Position numbers and translations under genes: made by a program
Origin: Promerops cafer
Taxonomy: Eukaryota; Chordata; Aves; Passeriformes; Nectariniidae
DNA length: 64,000 nt
Assembly: GCA_013398275.1 (NCBI GenBank)
Contig: VZSE01014927.1
Span: 806,906 to 870,905, forward strand
Direction of reading: 5' to 3'
Part shown: piece by piece, positions 1-11,610 of the stretch
How the letters are laid out: each line of letters begins with the position of its first letter
Numbering within the stretch: position 1 is the first letter of the stretch
Notes under the pieces: model-generated
Databases searched by the model: none
Seen by the model: the letters and a program-made list of their open reading frames with translations, nothing else
Told to the model about the DNA's origin: nothing

Positions 1-2391
1 AATAGCCTTACCTTTTTCCAGCACCTCTCATCCTCATACAACAGGCATCTAGATAGTATCCACGCAAGCTGTAAACTCACAGCCTCATGTGGAAAGATGA
101 AGAGTGTAAAATTAGAGGCTCATCACCCACGTATTTTCACACTTGCTTGTGCTGTATTTTGGATACTGCTTTTGCTATCAGTTTATATGACTTCCTATCA
201 TCAAAACATCTAATCACCTAGCAACCACTGGGTCAAGACCCTTCCTAGGAGTTGAACATTTTCAGATCCCTTCTTTCCTTCTGCAGGAAAAGAAAAGAAC
301 AGAGACAATGAGAAATAACACTCGTAAAGAAGTAAAAAAACCAAGTGCCACCAGTCATAAGTAAATTCAGTGCTGTAGTGGGATTTAGGTCATGTCCAGG
401 TTCTGCTGAGATCTAGTGTCTCCCGTTCCTTAAAGTTTAAAATATTTATTAAAAAAGAAACACTGAGGAAAAAAAAAATATTACAAAGGTGCTTTATGGA
501 TTTGGCTCTTAATTTGGGAATTGGTTACATTTCCCAGCTTTCTTTTGATAATTGTTCACTCTACCTAATTATTATTTCACTAGAAAGTAACAGAGTCTCC
601 AAACCACATGATATCTTTGAGTGTATCAGTGGAATAGGTCCCTCTCCAGCCACAGAGACAAGCAGGGAAATAGTACTTCATTAGCACATCTTGTTTGCCA
701 CTAGAAAAATGAACCTGCAGCTTCAGCTTGATCCCTACCTTCCAAATGTTCCTCAACACTGAACTCACAAATTGCACTGACAGTGGTGCAATAGACTCAA
801 AAAAAAGGGAAAAGTAGGGAAAGACTCCAGTTTCTCTCCAGCTGTTATTTTCCACTGCTAATAGAGCTCAGTAGTGGAATAGATAGAGTGGTGAAATCAT
901 TCCCATTCTCCATCTCTTAACAGCATCTCTTCTGGAAATATTGGAATGTCACTGAACTGAGTGCACAATTTTGGTTCAGAAGGTGGCAGGCTGGTGCAAA
1001 AAATGCAGATACTTCTCATTATGTTTACAGAAAGTAACTAGTTCGCTTAATGGCTGTCCTATTAAAGACAATAATTAAATAGATTATGGAAGCTGAACTA
1101 ATCTAACAGCCTCTATGACAAAGACAAACATTTATGCTGTAAGTCTGATGGATCTCTTTTTTTTTTTTTTTTTCCTAAAACAGCTGCTTCCTGGCTATTT
1201 TTCCTGAAGGAATTGTTCTAGTATATCAAAGGCCGTAATTTCAGTCATCTCTGAAGGTCATAGTGGAACAGATTACTCCAGATGTCCCTGTGGACACCTT
1301 GTAAAAGACCAGGCATTTTATATCTACAGTATAATTCTCAATTAATAGCTGATTTTTCCAATTGTGACTTTAATAAACTCTAATCTGTATAAAATTGACC
1401 AAATTGCTTACCTTATTTTTCCTGAATTGGGAGAAGGTCTCTGCTCTGATCTACCATCTTCCCACCCCCAACTTGCCTTGCTTTCTTAAAAAACCATGAG
1501 AGCACAATGGGATAACTGTGAATAAAAATACATTTGTGAAAGTGTTTGAAATTTCTAAAATTAGTATGAATTTGTCTCTGAAAGTTGGCAATTTTTCAAG
1601 TGGCTTCATCCCTAGTTCTTTCCAGTGCATAATTTTTACCTCCATTGTTTTCCTTCCAACTCAACTCTTTTATGCTGAAATAAATTTAGAAAGGAGAAAA
1701 AAAATCCATCCAGAACTCACAAACCTTCTGATTTTAACCTTATAAATGAACTTGAAGGAAAATAAAATACATTACTGCCAAGATGTCTCTCTTACAAGCA
1801 AGCACTACTATTTTTGGGAAGCAGAATGTGCGGAAGGAAAATCCTGGCTGTTCTTCTCAGTCCTAAAATAACCCTTTATATATTTTTTATTTGGTTTTTT
1901 TGGTTGTTGTTGTTGTTAGTTGGTTTTGGTTTTTTGTGTTTTTTTTTTTTTTTCATTTTTGGCTGCTTTTGGTTTTTTTTTAAAGATCTGATTTAGGTTA
2001 AGAATGGCATAAAAACCCAATCAATATCTCAAGGAAAATGTCTCACTTCAAACAACGCTCAGCCTAACACATCTCCATTTGTTCAGCTTCCTTTCCATTT
2101 CAGTGCTATTTTAATGGGGTCTCCTCCCTTTTGCTCTAAAATAATCCCCTTACATCTTTAGAATCAATTTCTCAAAGGCCCCAGATGCCATCCTGTTGCT
2201 TCTCCAAAACCCTCGGAAATGGACTGGAAACCAGAGAGGGTCAGGCTCTCTCTCCAGAGGTTTCAAACGCCCACTGACTCGGCAGGCACTTGTTTATTGA
2301 GGAAGGCTATTCTCCTCAGCACTTTTGTGTTTCTCTGTAAGTGCTATGCCAAGAACTTGCAAAAAGGCATAAAATATAAAAAAAATAAATA
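1..2391. other. Non-coding stretch, nothing recognised
   Basis: AT-leaning sequence without a credible exon, RNA gene or repeat family that I recognise. Open frames on both strands are short and have no domain. The only structure is low-complexity: a T17 run at 1157-1173 and a T/G-rich tract at 1885-1981 containing a short TTG repeat. CpG is rare, as in ordinary vertebrate intergenic or intronic DNA. Confidence 0.7.
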
Positions 2392-2850
2392 GAGTATTTT
2401 GCCCAGCTCAGGGCTCCCAACATGAGGAAGACGTTGATCTGTTGGAGCGAGTCCAGAGGAGAGTCACTAAATCGACCAGAGGGCTGGAGCACCTCTCCCG
2501 TGAAGGCTGAGAGAATTCAGGTTGCTCAGCCTGAAGAAGAGAAGACTCCAGAGAAACCTTATAGCACCTTCCAGTGTCTAAAGGGACTACAAGAAAGCTG
2601 GAGAGAGACTCTTCAAAAGGATTTGTAGAAATAGCATTAAGGGAAATCGCTTTAAGATGAAGGAGAGTAGACTGAAATTAGATATTAGGAATAAATTCTC
2701 TGTTGTGAGGGTGGTGAGGCACTGGCACAGGTTGCCCAAAGAAGCTATGGATGCATCCTGTAACACTTCTCTCCTGCTTCCAGCATCAAAAGTTACCCCT
2801 TGGATAGTTTTCTGGCTTTGGATGAACATGACTCTAATGAATGCAGCTTT
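2392..2850 (+). mobile_element. CR1 LINE, 3' end fragment (sense)
   Basis: Clear similarity, from memory of the avian CR1 consensus, to the end of ORF2 and the start of the 3' UTR. The landmarks appear in order: 'ctgttggagcgagtccagag' (about 2438-2457), 'gagggctggagcacctctcc' (about 2479-2498), 'gttgctcagcctgaagaaga' (2521-2540), 'aagaaagctggagagagact' (2591-2610), 'attagatattaggaataaat' (2677-2696) and 'gtgagggtggtgaggcactg' (2705-2724). The order and orientation put the element on the plus strand. From about 2755 similarity fades, and the terminal ATTCTRTG repeats are missing, so the copy is 5'-truncated as usual for CR1 and also lacks its very 3' end. In-frame stops and indels show it is dead. 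Copy age looks intermediate. Confidence 0.93.
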
Positions 2851-2987
2851 CACCTAGGCTCAGGATCAACACTGATATATGCAAGAAAAGTCTATCTGAG
2901 TCCATGAAAGTTTTGCTTTTTCATCAGCTACAGAATTTGTGCTTACTTGTGCTATCCATTTCTATTTTGCAAAAAACAGCTATCTCC

Positions 2988-3085
2988 TCCTATTCACAAG
3001 TGGGAAGTTAAGGGATTTTGCAAAGCACATTAAATAAATCTGTGGCAAAATTATGATTAAACCTCCATCCTCTGTTCTGGTCTTT
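2988..3085 (-). mobile_element. MIR/CORE-type SINE relic (antisense)
   Basis: Reads as the reverse complement of an amniote MIR-like SINE: 'gttaagggattttgcaaagc' then 'aatctgtggcaaaattatga' then 'ttaaacctccatcctctg', corresponding to the MIR segment that normally reads 'taagggacttgcccaaagtc...tctgtggcagagctgggatt'. Degenerate and without flanking duplications. Assignment is by eye from consensus memory. Confidence 0.6.
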
Positions 3086-5579
3086 TTTCCTCTGAGCCTC
3101 GCTAGGTGATAAACTGTTCTCCTACGACCTGTTGATCTAGGGCCCACATTCTCTTAATTATCATCTGGGCTGCTATTCCAGTCTGAAATAAATAAATAAC
3201 TAATGAGGAAAAAGGATTCTTTCTACAGATTCCCACTACCTTGAGTCTTCTTTTCCTCTCCACCAGCCCATTTATCATTCAGGGAACATAAATAATTGAA
3301 AAGAATAGTACATAAAATTAATTGTAAAAAACACAGGCTTTTAAATTCTCATCTACATTAAAAAATAAAACAGGGATGCTTGAGCAGTCCATTTTGTAAA
3401 GTCACTTCCAGCAGACTTTCTGCATCTGCATAGAATTAGCCGCCAGACTTAGCAGCACCATTCATCCTGTGAAGATGTTCTTATCTGACACCCATAGATC
3501 TATATCATAGGAAAGCATTAATTGAATATTTATTGACGAACACCAGAGAGAGGCAAGAAAGAGGCTGGCTGAGCATGGAAGAAGACAGGAAGAGGGGGAA
3601 GTGAAGTCAGAAAAGTGGGAAGAGAAAGCTTATGCAGCTTTTCAGGACATACTGAAACACTGCATGTTTCAGGACACAGAGGCATACATTTCAGGGCATC
3701 TGAAATGTTATGGCTTTATAAAAGGACCTGAAGACAAAGGCTACAACACTTTATGCTGTTGCCTTCAACACATCCAGGCAGGATTAACCCATCCAGCACA
3801 CCCAGTTACAATGATCACTTCCAAGGGAAGGCTCTGACACCTGCACTCCACACAAGGAATCAGTAAGGGGCAGTGATCAAGCCCATCACAGGACCAGGCT
3901 GAAGCCTGAACATTCTGTTTTACCCAGTTTCCTAAGGAAACAGGATTTACAGAACCGTGCTATGTTTATTACCTATCTCCTTGTCCCATTCTTTCTCTGC
4001 CAATATTTCTTATAGCAGCTGAGCAGTTTTAACCAAATTTGACAGAGTGAGAGAAAGAAAATTCTTCAAGGCAAAAAAAAGACATTACTTTCCGTGGATG
4101 TTTATGAGACCAGACAGCTGAGTGAAGGAAAGCTTTGTAAACCTCTTTTGAGAGAAAACTGAAGTATGTTCACCTTTTTATATTAGACATAGGGGAATCT
4201 ACAAAAAGGATGTGATGAGAGAAAGGAGGGAGATTGGTTAACATGGGAAACTGGGCCCCATTCCTTCTGTTGCACAAGGGTGTTATTTACATCTTCAGCC
4301 CTTAACTGCCTTCAAGTCATAAATAAAGGAATGTAACTGATGTCTGTCAGAAATGTTTTGTGCCCTCTCTTTTCTACCTCCTCCACCCAAGGGAGAAGCC
4401 TGTGTGAAGAGCAAAAACTTTGCTCTGAAGATTTTGAGGTGTTTCTTATGGGCTACTGTAGATGATGGGCTAAAGAAGGGCAGCTGGAACAAAATGCTTT
4501 AGGATACTGTGAAAAGAGGGAAAAGTAGAAAGGGAGGTAGAAACTGGGATGGAGCAAGAAACAGGGAATAAGGAAGAGATAAGGTGGTAAGATTAATGTG
4601 TTGAATTTTGTTTGGGTCAAATAAATGGACTTAGGATCAACGAAATCAGGGCTTTCACTGGCTGTCATCTGAACCTACAGTTGTGTCACAGGCTTTGCAT
4701 GGATGTGTGGAGTCCAATTTTCTCATCTCTCAGGAGCTGGGTACATGTAACTGTTTTTCAGATAGGTGTAGAGGGATTTTGGGCTGGAGGAGAGCAGCAC
4801 CAGGATGACTGAGCACAACCGTGAAGATGCCATAGAGAACCAGAATCAGAACCAGAACCAGAAAGTTCTGAAGCATTTTACACTGATGATAGTTTATTGC
4901 AAGGAGTGATTGTGTGACACCATGAAAGGGTAAAATGTAGGAAGACTCATGGAAATGAGAAGATACACTCGGCTCCCAAGAGAAGCAGTAAAGGCTACTT
5001 GAGAAAGTAGCCAAACCAAAAAAACCAAACCAAATAAAATATTTGAAAAGACATATCAAGAGATACTCTCACATTGTCTTCACTATGACTCTCCTAGTGA
5101 CTTTCTGAATGTTGACATAGAAACCTATCCCACACACGTTTTCTTTCTTTTTCTTTTTTTTTTTTTTCCCCTGGAAAAACTCCCAAACTTTCTTTCAGAA
5201 GACATTGAGATTCTCAGCTCACACGCTGCTATTGACAGAAGACCTCAGGTTTGTTTGCACCTTGACTGGGAGTCAGATAATCCTGACAAAAACATTGCAG
5301 AGACATGGCAGCTTTGCTCTCGCCAGCAAACTCACTGATGTGTGGCCCAAGGGTGTGTGTGCCACTGTTGTGCTTCTCTTAAATCTTTGTTTTTATAGTG
5401 GAGGCATAGCAAAAAGACAGATGATGCCAAGTCCAGCATGGGGGGTACGTGCCTACCCTCTCCACAAACCGCTTGGGGTTGTCTCTGCTCGTGAGCCTCT
5501 GATAAAGGGATGTGTCCCTCTGCATGTTGTTGTCCATGGGCTCCCTTTTGCTCAAAAATTCCTAAGGGTTGCTAGGAGG
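3086..5579. other. Non-coding stretch, low-complexity tracts only
   Basis: No exon or known element seen. Contains a short imperfect AACCAG hexamer repeat (4838-4864) and a pyrimidine tract (5139-5171). A frame of about 130 codons beginning near 5205 on the plus strand has no recognisable domain and runs into the SINE relic downstream, so I treat it as chance. Confidence 0.65.
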
Positions 5580-5690
5580 AAGGATGGTTCAGTGGTTAAG
5601 GGCTAACCAAAGGCTCAAGAGATGCAGTCTTAATTCCCTCTGTGGTTTCAGGCAAGACACTTAGCCCGACATCCACAAAGCAAAATGTCA
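5580..5690 (+). mobile_element. MIR/CORE-type SINE relic (sense), tRNA-like head retained
   Basis: The tRNA-derived part is visible as 'ggatggttcagtggttaagg' (5583-5602), followed by a degenerate B-box region with 'cttaattccctctg', then the conserved core end 'ggcaagacacttagcc' (about 5651-5666), which in amniote MIR elements reads 'gggcaagtcacttagcc'. Order and spacing match a nearly full-length SINE head on the plus strand. The poly-pyrimidine/LINE-derived tail is not clear. Confidence 0.75.
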
Positions 5691-7129
5691 AAACACTGCA
5701 TTTCAATGCAGTCAGAGACAAAGTGCTTTATGGTGGAAATGCCAAAGGAAAAAACAAAACTTTTGTGTTTGGAAATTGGGCTCTTCTATTCAAAATGCCT
5801 TTGTTTTAAAAAAGGAAGGAAAAGACGTCCCAAAGTGGGGGAAATTAAGAAAAAAACCCCAAACAATAATTACATAACTTTCCAACATCTGTCTTGTATG
5901 AAGTAAAGCAAGAACAAAGCATTTCACATTTATCCTGAAAGAGACTACATTTTTTTCATACAGAAATTGTACATTTTGATTCAGTTAAGTCTGAAGTTGG
6001 GTTTCTCCTCGCTCCAAACTGTAATTCTGCCTTGACCAACTAGCACAAAATTCAAGCTCCAACTGGGAAAGGATAAAGAAATTTGAGGAGAACAAGGAAA
6101 AGAGTTAACAATGAGATAATTTCAAGTTGTTTTTTGTTTTGATAAACATGTCACAGATGAACAAAAATAAGCCAGGGAGACAAATCTAATAGGGGTGAGA
6201 GTCTCTTTGAACATATGTTCTTGACACAGAGATTTCTGAAAAAATATGTAGTCTGGCTATCAGCCAGTTTCTTTGCTTAAGACTGATGTGACAACTAATT
6301 AGCTGAAATGGGGAAATATATCTTTCATGCACCAGTTATGTACATGTAACTTGCTCTGTTTATCTATCTGTTTGTTTTCTCCCCCTCTTTTTCTGACCCC
6401 CACAGACTACTCACATGAGACACTTTAAAGGCCCATTGCTTGGTAAGATTTTGATCGCAACTTTCCTGTGGTGGTGGAAAACTCTGGGAGAGCATTCAAC
6501 ATTTCATCCACAAAGCATTTAAAGGAAAAGAGAGTGAAAGACAGAAAGGAGGACAGAAAGAGAGAACTAAGGAATTCAGAGGGATGCATTATTCAGCACG
6601 CTTGGAAATAACCCTTTTCACTGGCTCCACTAAGCCCAAATGCCCTGGAGGTTTTCACTATCTATCTTTTTCCAATGCAGCTCAGAAAAAAAGCTCACAT
6701 CTGTCAAGATCACAGTTTCAAGAGTCCCAATTTATTCAGCTGAATGGGATAAAAGCGCCTGTTGGAAAAAGATTTGAAAGGGGGGTGGGGGAGGGAGACT
6801 GTCCAGCTCCTACATCTATCTTTATAACTCTGTGTGTGTGTGTGTATAAAACACACTCATTCAAATACACACACAGGCAAGGCTGCCTGCTCTCTTTCCA
6901 GCACAGAACTGTTTCTCCAACTTCACACAGGGCAGTTCTGCAAATCTCACATCTGTCAAGAGCTGGGCCGATTTACATGCATTGACCTATAGATATGCAA
7001 CCTAAGCACATATGGATATGGTATAAGGAGATACAGATATATACAGGAGGCTGCGAGTGTGAGGAGAAGGGAATATAAAGGAAAAGCTTAAAAATCTTGT
7101 TGACTTTTTTTAATCTCTGCCCTCCTTGA
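5691..7129. other. Non-coding stretch with a (TG)n microsatellite
   Basis: No gene seen. A dinucleotide repeat (TG)7-8 lies at 6831-6845 and is followed by 'ataaaacacactc', giving a short GT/AC inverted arrangement. A G-rich patch precedes it (6780-6796). An open frame of 133 codons from 6584 on the plus strand crosses this repeat, has no domain and is judged to be chance. Confidence 0.65.
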
Positions 7130-7260
7130 TCTGCTAAATGCTGTCACAAAAACATTTATTAATATGCAAATTCTAAGTAGCAATCTGGAGCCAGTCAGGT
7201 TGCGCTAATTTGCACATTAATATCCCTCTTCTGGTTTGCCTTTGCTCTCCAGAGGAGGAA
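7130..7260. promoter_or_regulatory. Candidate enhancer: paired POU-octamer / homeodomain sites
   Basis: Holds an exact POU octamer ATGCAAAT (7164-7171) inside TATTAATATGCAAATT (7157-7172). A near-perfect reverse-complement copy, AATTTGCACATTAATA, sits at 7207-7222; the arms match at 15 of 16 positions across a 34-bp spacer. Each arm joins an octamer-like site to an ATTAAT homeodomain core. A MEIS/TGIF-type CTGTCA begins at 7141. The block is compact and its motif order resembles developmental enhancers. Function and conservation are inferred, not observed. Confidence 0.4.
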
Positions 7261-7597
7261 AGGAGACAGAGGAATCTCTCTCTGTATCCTTCTAAAAGGC
7301 TGCCACGGAGGTGGTCTGAAGTTTCATTTGAAATGCTGATGTACATCTGAAGAGGAGAAATACAAACACCATCTAACTCAGATGCAGAGAACAGTCAGAG
7401 AGAATGCAGAGTGTACAAGAGAACCCACTGCCAGATGCTTTCCCCCAAATCCCATAGCTGCAAAGAAGGCAGCACCATAATAAAATTGGTCTCAGGACCT
7501 GGCTTTGGAGTTCTGATTGTTCTCTCCTGTGGACTGATCTGTGTTTCCTGTGGCCTTGTTTTCTCCTGAGCCTGGTTTTCCTGTAGTTCACACACCT

Positions 7598-7837
7598 GGG
7601 GAAGAGGGAAGGGGAAGGGAAGGGAAGTTCTGGGAAGGGAAGTTCTGGGAAGGGAAGTTCTGGGAAGGGAAGTTCTGGGAAGGGAAGGGAAGTTCTGGGA
7701 AGTTCTGGGAAGTTCTGGGAAGTTCTGGGAAGTTCTGGGAAGGGAAGGGAAGTTTCAGGGAAGGGAAGTTTCAGGGAAGGGAAGTTTCAGGGAAGGGAAG
7801 GGAAGTTTCAGGGAAGGGAAGTTTCAGGGAAGGGAAG
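7598..7837. repeat. Purine-rich minisatellite based on GGGAA
   Basis: Tandem array built from the pentamer GGGAA with inserted GTTCT or GTTTCA blocks. Three layouts follow each other: a 15-mer GGGAAGGGAAGTTCT (about 7620-7690), a tight 10-mer GGGAAGTTCT repeated five times (about 7689-7740), and a 16-mer GGGAAGGGAAGTTTCA (about 7741-7837). One strand is almost pure purine in places. The array runs into the N gap and resumes after it as plain GGGAA repeats. Each GTTCT or GTTTCA junction creates a TTCNNNGAA site. Confidence 0.95.
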
Positions 7838-8050
7838 NNNNNNNNNNNNNNNNNNNNNNNNNNNNNNNNNNNNNNNNNNNNNNNNNNNNNNNNNNNNNNN
7901 NNNNNNNNNNNNNNNNNNNNNNNNNNNNNNNNNNNNNNNNNNNNNNNNNNNNNNNNNNNNNNNNNNNNNNNNNNNNNNNNNNNNNNNNNNNNNNNNNNNN
8001 NNNNNNNNNNNNNNNNNNNNNNNNNNNNNNNNNNNNNNNNNNNNNNNNNN
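7838..8050. other. Assembly gap (213 N)
   Basis: Unresolved bases within the minisatellite; true array length is unknown and the gap length is probably an estimate. Any open frame drawn across it is meaningless. Confidence 0.99.
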
Positions 8051-8074
8051 GAAGGGAAGGGAAGGGAAGGGAAG
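8051..8074. repeat. Distal end of the GGGAA minisatellite
   Basis: Four to five plain GGGAA units directly after the gap, ending at 'gaccatctctc'. The derived GTTCT/GTTTCA blocks are absent here, so this end appears to preserve the ancestral unit. Confidence 0.9.
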
Positions 8075-10947
8075 ACCATCTCTCTAAGGAGGAGAAGAAA
8101 GGAGAGAGGGAAGACCTTCCATAAAAAACATAGTATCTGGAATACAGTTGTAGCAGAATTAGCATGCAGGATGCTCAAAATACAGAAAGGAAGTTGATTA
8201 TATAATGCTTAGACTTATGAATCAACTTGCTCTTAGATACAGGTATGAAATACCTTTATAAATCCAAAAGCTAAGGAGAATTCAAGAAAATAAAATCTAC
8301 TCAACCCTCCTGACTGCAAATGGCACACCTCAGAAAATGCCTGAGCCTGAACTTGCTGCAAGGGTGATGAAACTAATTAATAAAATGTTTCTGCCTTCCT
8401 CTTACACATTTATTTGAACATTTACTTACAGTCACTGTTGCAGGAGAAGCTTCTGGACATGGTAGAGTTTTGATCTGGGTCAGTAAAGCTCTTAGGAAAG
8501 TTGGGGTTTTGCAAAGGTGAATAAATATATGACGAAGCCTATGAGTAATCATAAGATCTGTACACTAGAGTAATAAAGTGGTTGACCCAGTACTTAGGGA
8601 ACATTTCTGCAACTTGCTTAGGTAATCCTGCCCCCATGTTGGGTGTTTTTCTTCTTGGAGAAGGTAAGGCTGGGGAATAGAGTCTTGAATTAGTTATTAT
8701 ACTTTTTTAATTAAGGTAGCTGAAAGTTTTAGATTGTCAGTGTTAGGACATGTTTTTAAAAAAATTGCTTTTACAGAGAAACCGAAACAATGAAGCAATA
8801 GACTGGCAGATTCTCTAATGGTCTTTCAGACCTTCTTCCAATCTTATGTCAAAGTAAAAGATTAAATAACTGTGTTCTTATGCATTCAGGCCTAAAACCA
8901 AGAGAAGACTGGTCTTGTGATGTGAACCTAGTCAGTCACCCCTAGTATAACTTAAATTGATTGAGATCTCCATACCCTGGACTTATTTCTCCAGAGACTA
9001 GGTTGAGACCTTCAGCTTGCTCCTATCATTTGGTAACAGCCACTTTTGCTCTTGACTGCCCTAAGTCAAATGTAGTCCAGAGACCCTGAGGTGAAAAGAT
9101 CCCTTCCAGCCAACTTGATCAATAGCCTGAGTCTGTTTTGCGAAATTGTCGGGCAGATTTGCCAGCAAGGTCACCAAGTGTATTTACCCAGACTTTCATT
9201 CATGGTGTTGATTGTAAAGCTCATGATATTTTATTCACACACTGCAAAAAGTAAGAGCTCTGTTATGGACTGAAGCCATGAGGTCCCTGTTGGTACAAGT
9301 TCTTCAGTCCCCATTAACAAGTGTAATTTTCTGGTAAACTGTTGTAACATTGTATGCATTTGCCTCACACATATGCTTAAAGATATAAATGAGAGGTGAA
9401 GAAATGTATGTACTCATCTCATTTATAAGCACAAGGCAGACATGATGAGGATGAAATATATCTTGCCTAATTTTAGCTACCTTGAACACAAAATATCTAC
9501 TTTAACCTTTGTAGTCTTCCTAGCCTAAATGAGGAAAACGTCTCTCTTGGAAGAGATTTGTCCTATTCTGAGACAGTTATCTGCATTGGGTGTGAGAGTA
9601 AAGGCACCTTTCTCATCACTGGCTGCAGAAGAACCAGAAAATCTAGTTTGGATTGCATGCATTATATTGGGCAGTCTGAAATCTGATGATATGAACATCC
9701 CTCCTTCCAGGAACTAAAAGGCCTGTGATCTTAATCCTACCCTTTGGCTCATGAGGACCTGCACCCTGTGCCAACGTTTATCCTAGTGCAAAGGCAATGT
9801 AAAAATGCCAGCAAAAAAGAAAGCTTTTGCTTTCTTTTCCTCAGAACTATGCAAATAGCATGGGGAGGAAAGTACAGGATCAACTATTGCTACCATGGGG
9901 GCTGATGCAGAGATGGGTAGAGAGGGAGGTGTCTTTGGTGAAAGCTGGACCTACTGACAACAACTGCAGACAGGCAGGGGAAGGTGCAAGGTCAACCTGT
10001 AGATCACTGGAAACTAAGCACTTCCAATCCATTAATTAATTACACAGCTGGAAAGAGGGGACTGTAAAAAAAAAGGTGAACACAATGACATTGCTGACAA
10101 CAGGAGCCCTCTATTTATCAGTCATAATGAGCTTCTTCCGCCCCCCTGCATCCTCCCTCCCCCAGTGCTACAGCTGCACTGATGTGACTGAGCACTTGGG
10201 CTCCCCTCTCACTCCGCAGCCAGTCCCCTCCTTGCCAACGTGAAGGTGACTCAGTTATCCAAATCATCTAGGCCTGGGGTATCTCAGTCTCTACCAGGCT
10301 TCTTGGAGAGTAAACACCACCCCACTGCAACACATCTGCCTGCTCTTTTCTTGGGATCCTTCGCCCAACAGCTCCTTCCCTCCCCTCTTGACATCTTGTG
10401 CAATAAGCCCCTGGCTGGAATTGAAGGGCTAAAGACAAAAGTGCTACCACCTGCTCTGAATACTTGAAGCTAATGAAGTGAGAAGACAAGCACATTGAAA
10501 ATAAAAGCTATTTTTTTTTCCCCCTGAAGTGTTACAGAATTAAAGCACTTGTTGCAGGAGAGGCTGAGGCAGCCAACGAAGTTCAGAAAAGTTCAAAATG
10601 ACAAACCAAACAGATTCACGGGCCAATTACTATCTACTGAGCCAAATGATTTCAGAACAGGATGTCTTTACAACATAAATTTCAGTAGAAATGTTATTGC
10701 CTACTCTTGTGTTATGTCCCCAGTCACTACAACTGTTTTTATAAACAGAATACTAGAACAGATGTATTCTCACCTTAACCAGACCTACCCTTAAGCTAGC
10801 ATGCTACTAACCAACACCCATGGCATGTGAGGCACAATTTAGACCTGACACAACACAGGCATTTGTTCAGACACAAAATTTTCCTTCTGGACTTGCCTAG
10901 CAGAATCCTCCACAACGCCCTATTGCTGGGTAGCATTCTTCTTATAT
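8075..10947. other. Non-coding stretch, nothing recognised
   Basis: No gene, RNA or repeat family recognised. GC-richer patch at 10130-10240 with C-rich runs and a consensus AP-1 heptamer TGACTCA at 10248-10254, but no CpG cluster that would suggest a promoter. Confidence 0.6.
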
Positions 10948-11000
10948 ATAGGGAAACTGAGGCAGAGCCAAATGAGTACGAAGATAGGAAAACCTACTTT
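10948..11000 (-). mobile_element. Possible MIR-type SINE relic (antisense, short)
   Basis: The plus strand reads 'gggaaactgaggcagagcca' followed by 'aatgagtacgaagat', which resembles the antisense 3' part of MIR ('gggaaactgaggcacagag...aagtgacttgcccaagg'). Only about 40 bp is alignable by eye, so chance similarity is possible. Confidence 0.42.
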
Positions 11001-11339
11001 TTTCAAGACAGGACTGAGAAATATCACTCTCTGAAAAGTATATACCTTTTAGTTAACACAATCTTTCTGTTCCAGTGCCAGCTTCGTTAGGTAGCTTGGA
11101 GCTCATTCTGGAGAGGAGAAGCATGTAACAGATCAAATAAGATGGAATATTTCCAGGAAGGGAGTTGCAAACCCACAAGTGTCACCCCTTATGAACAGAA
11201 GAGTGGAAAGGTGTGGACTTGTCATTTAGGAGAGTGGAGCTGGGGTGCAGATGGTACAATTTTAATAATCTCCTCTCATTTGCAAAGGCTGTGGAAAAGA
11301 ACAATTCTTACTACTGTCTCCTGCTTTACTCCACACTAA

Positions 11340-11610
11340 TGGATGCCTCTGAACTCGCAGAAGTCGTTCCCATTAAATTCCTGCATTATCAGGCCATTAC
11401 TTGACAGGGCAAAGATTAATCACAAACTTTCCGGGGACCATTTATTCCATTTGCCAATCTATCTCTCCCCGTTACGCTGCTTTGGTTGTGTTGTCAATTT
11501 TTCAAGTGCCAAGGAGTTTGGACCGATCCAGTTTTCTGTCCATCCATCTGTCACACACCTGTCAATCTGGTTCGATCTGAATGCGCTGTTTGCCCTGGGA
11601 AAGTCAGAGG
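11340..11610. promoter_or_regulatory. Candidate conserved non-coding element rich in TGTCA cores
   Basis: Stands out from its surroundings by retained CpGs (ctcg, gtcg, ccgg, cccgttacg, accg, ttcg, gcgc) and by dense homeobox-type motifs. These include GATTAATC (bicoid-like), several TGTCA/TGACA cores, and CTGTCAATCT at 11559-11568, which matches the PBX-PREP/MEIS decamer CTGTCAATCA at 9 of 10 positions. An E-box CACCTG overlaps its start. No reading frame across it looks coding. Retained CpGs in a CpG-poor background are an indirect sign of constraint. Confidence 0.42.

Noticed and set aside
3440..3470. AGCACCATTC as part of a REST/NRSE site
   Set aside because: Only the left half-site fits; the right half is absent.
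5205..5606. 133-codon frame on the plus strand
   Set aside because: No domain, ends inside a SINE relic, consistent with chance.
7541..8197. Open frame of 218 codons through the minisatellite
   Set aside because: Repetitive translation of GGGAA units, and it crosses 213 unknown bases.
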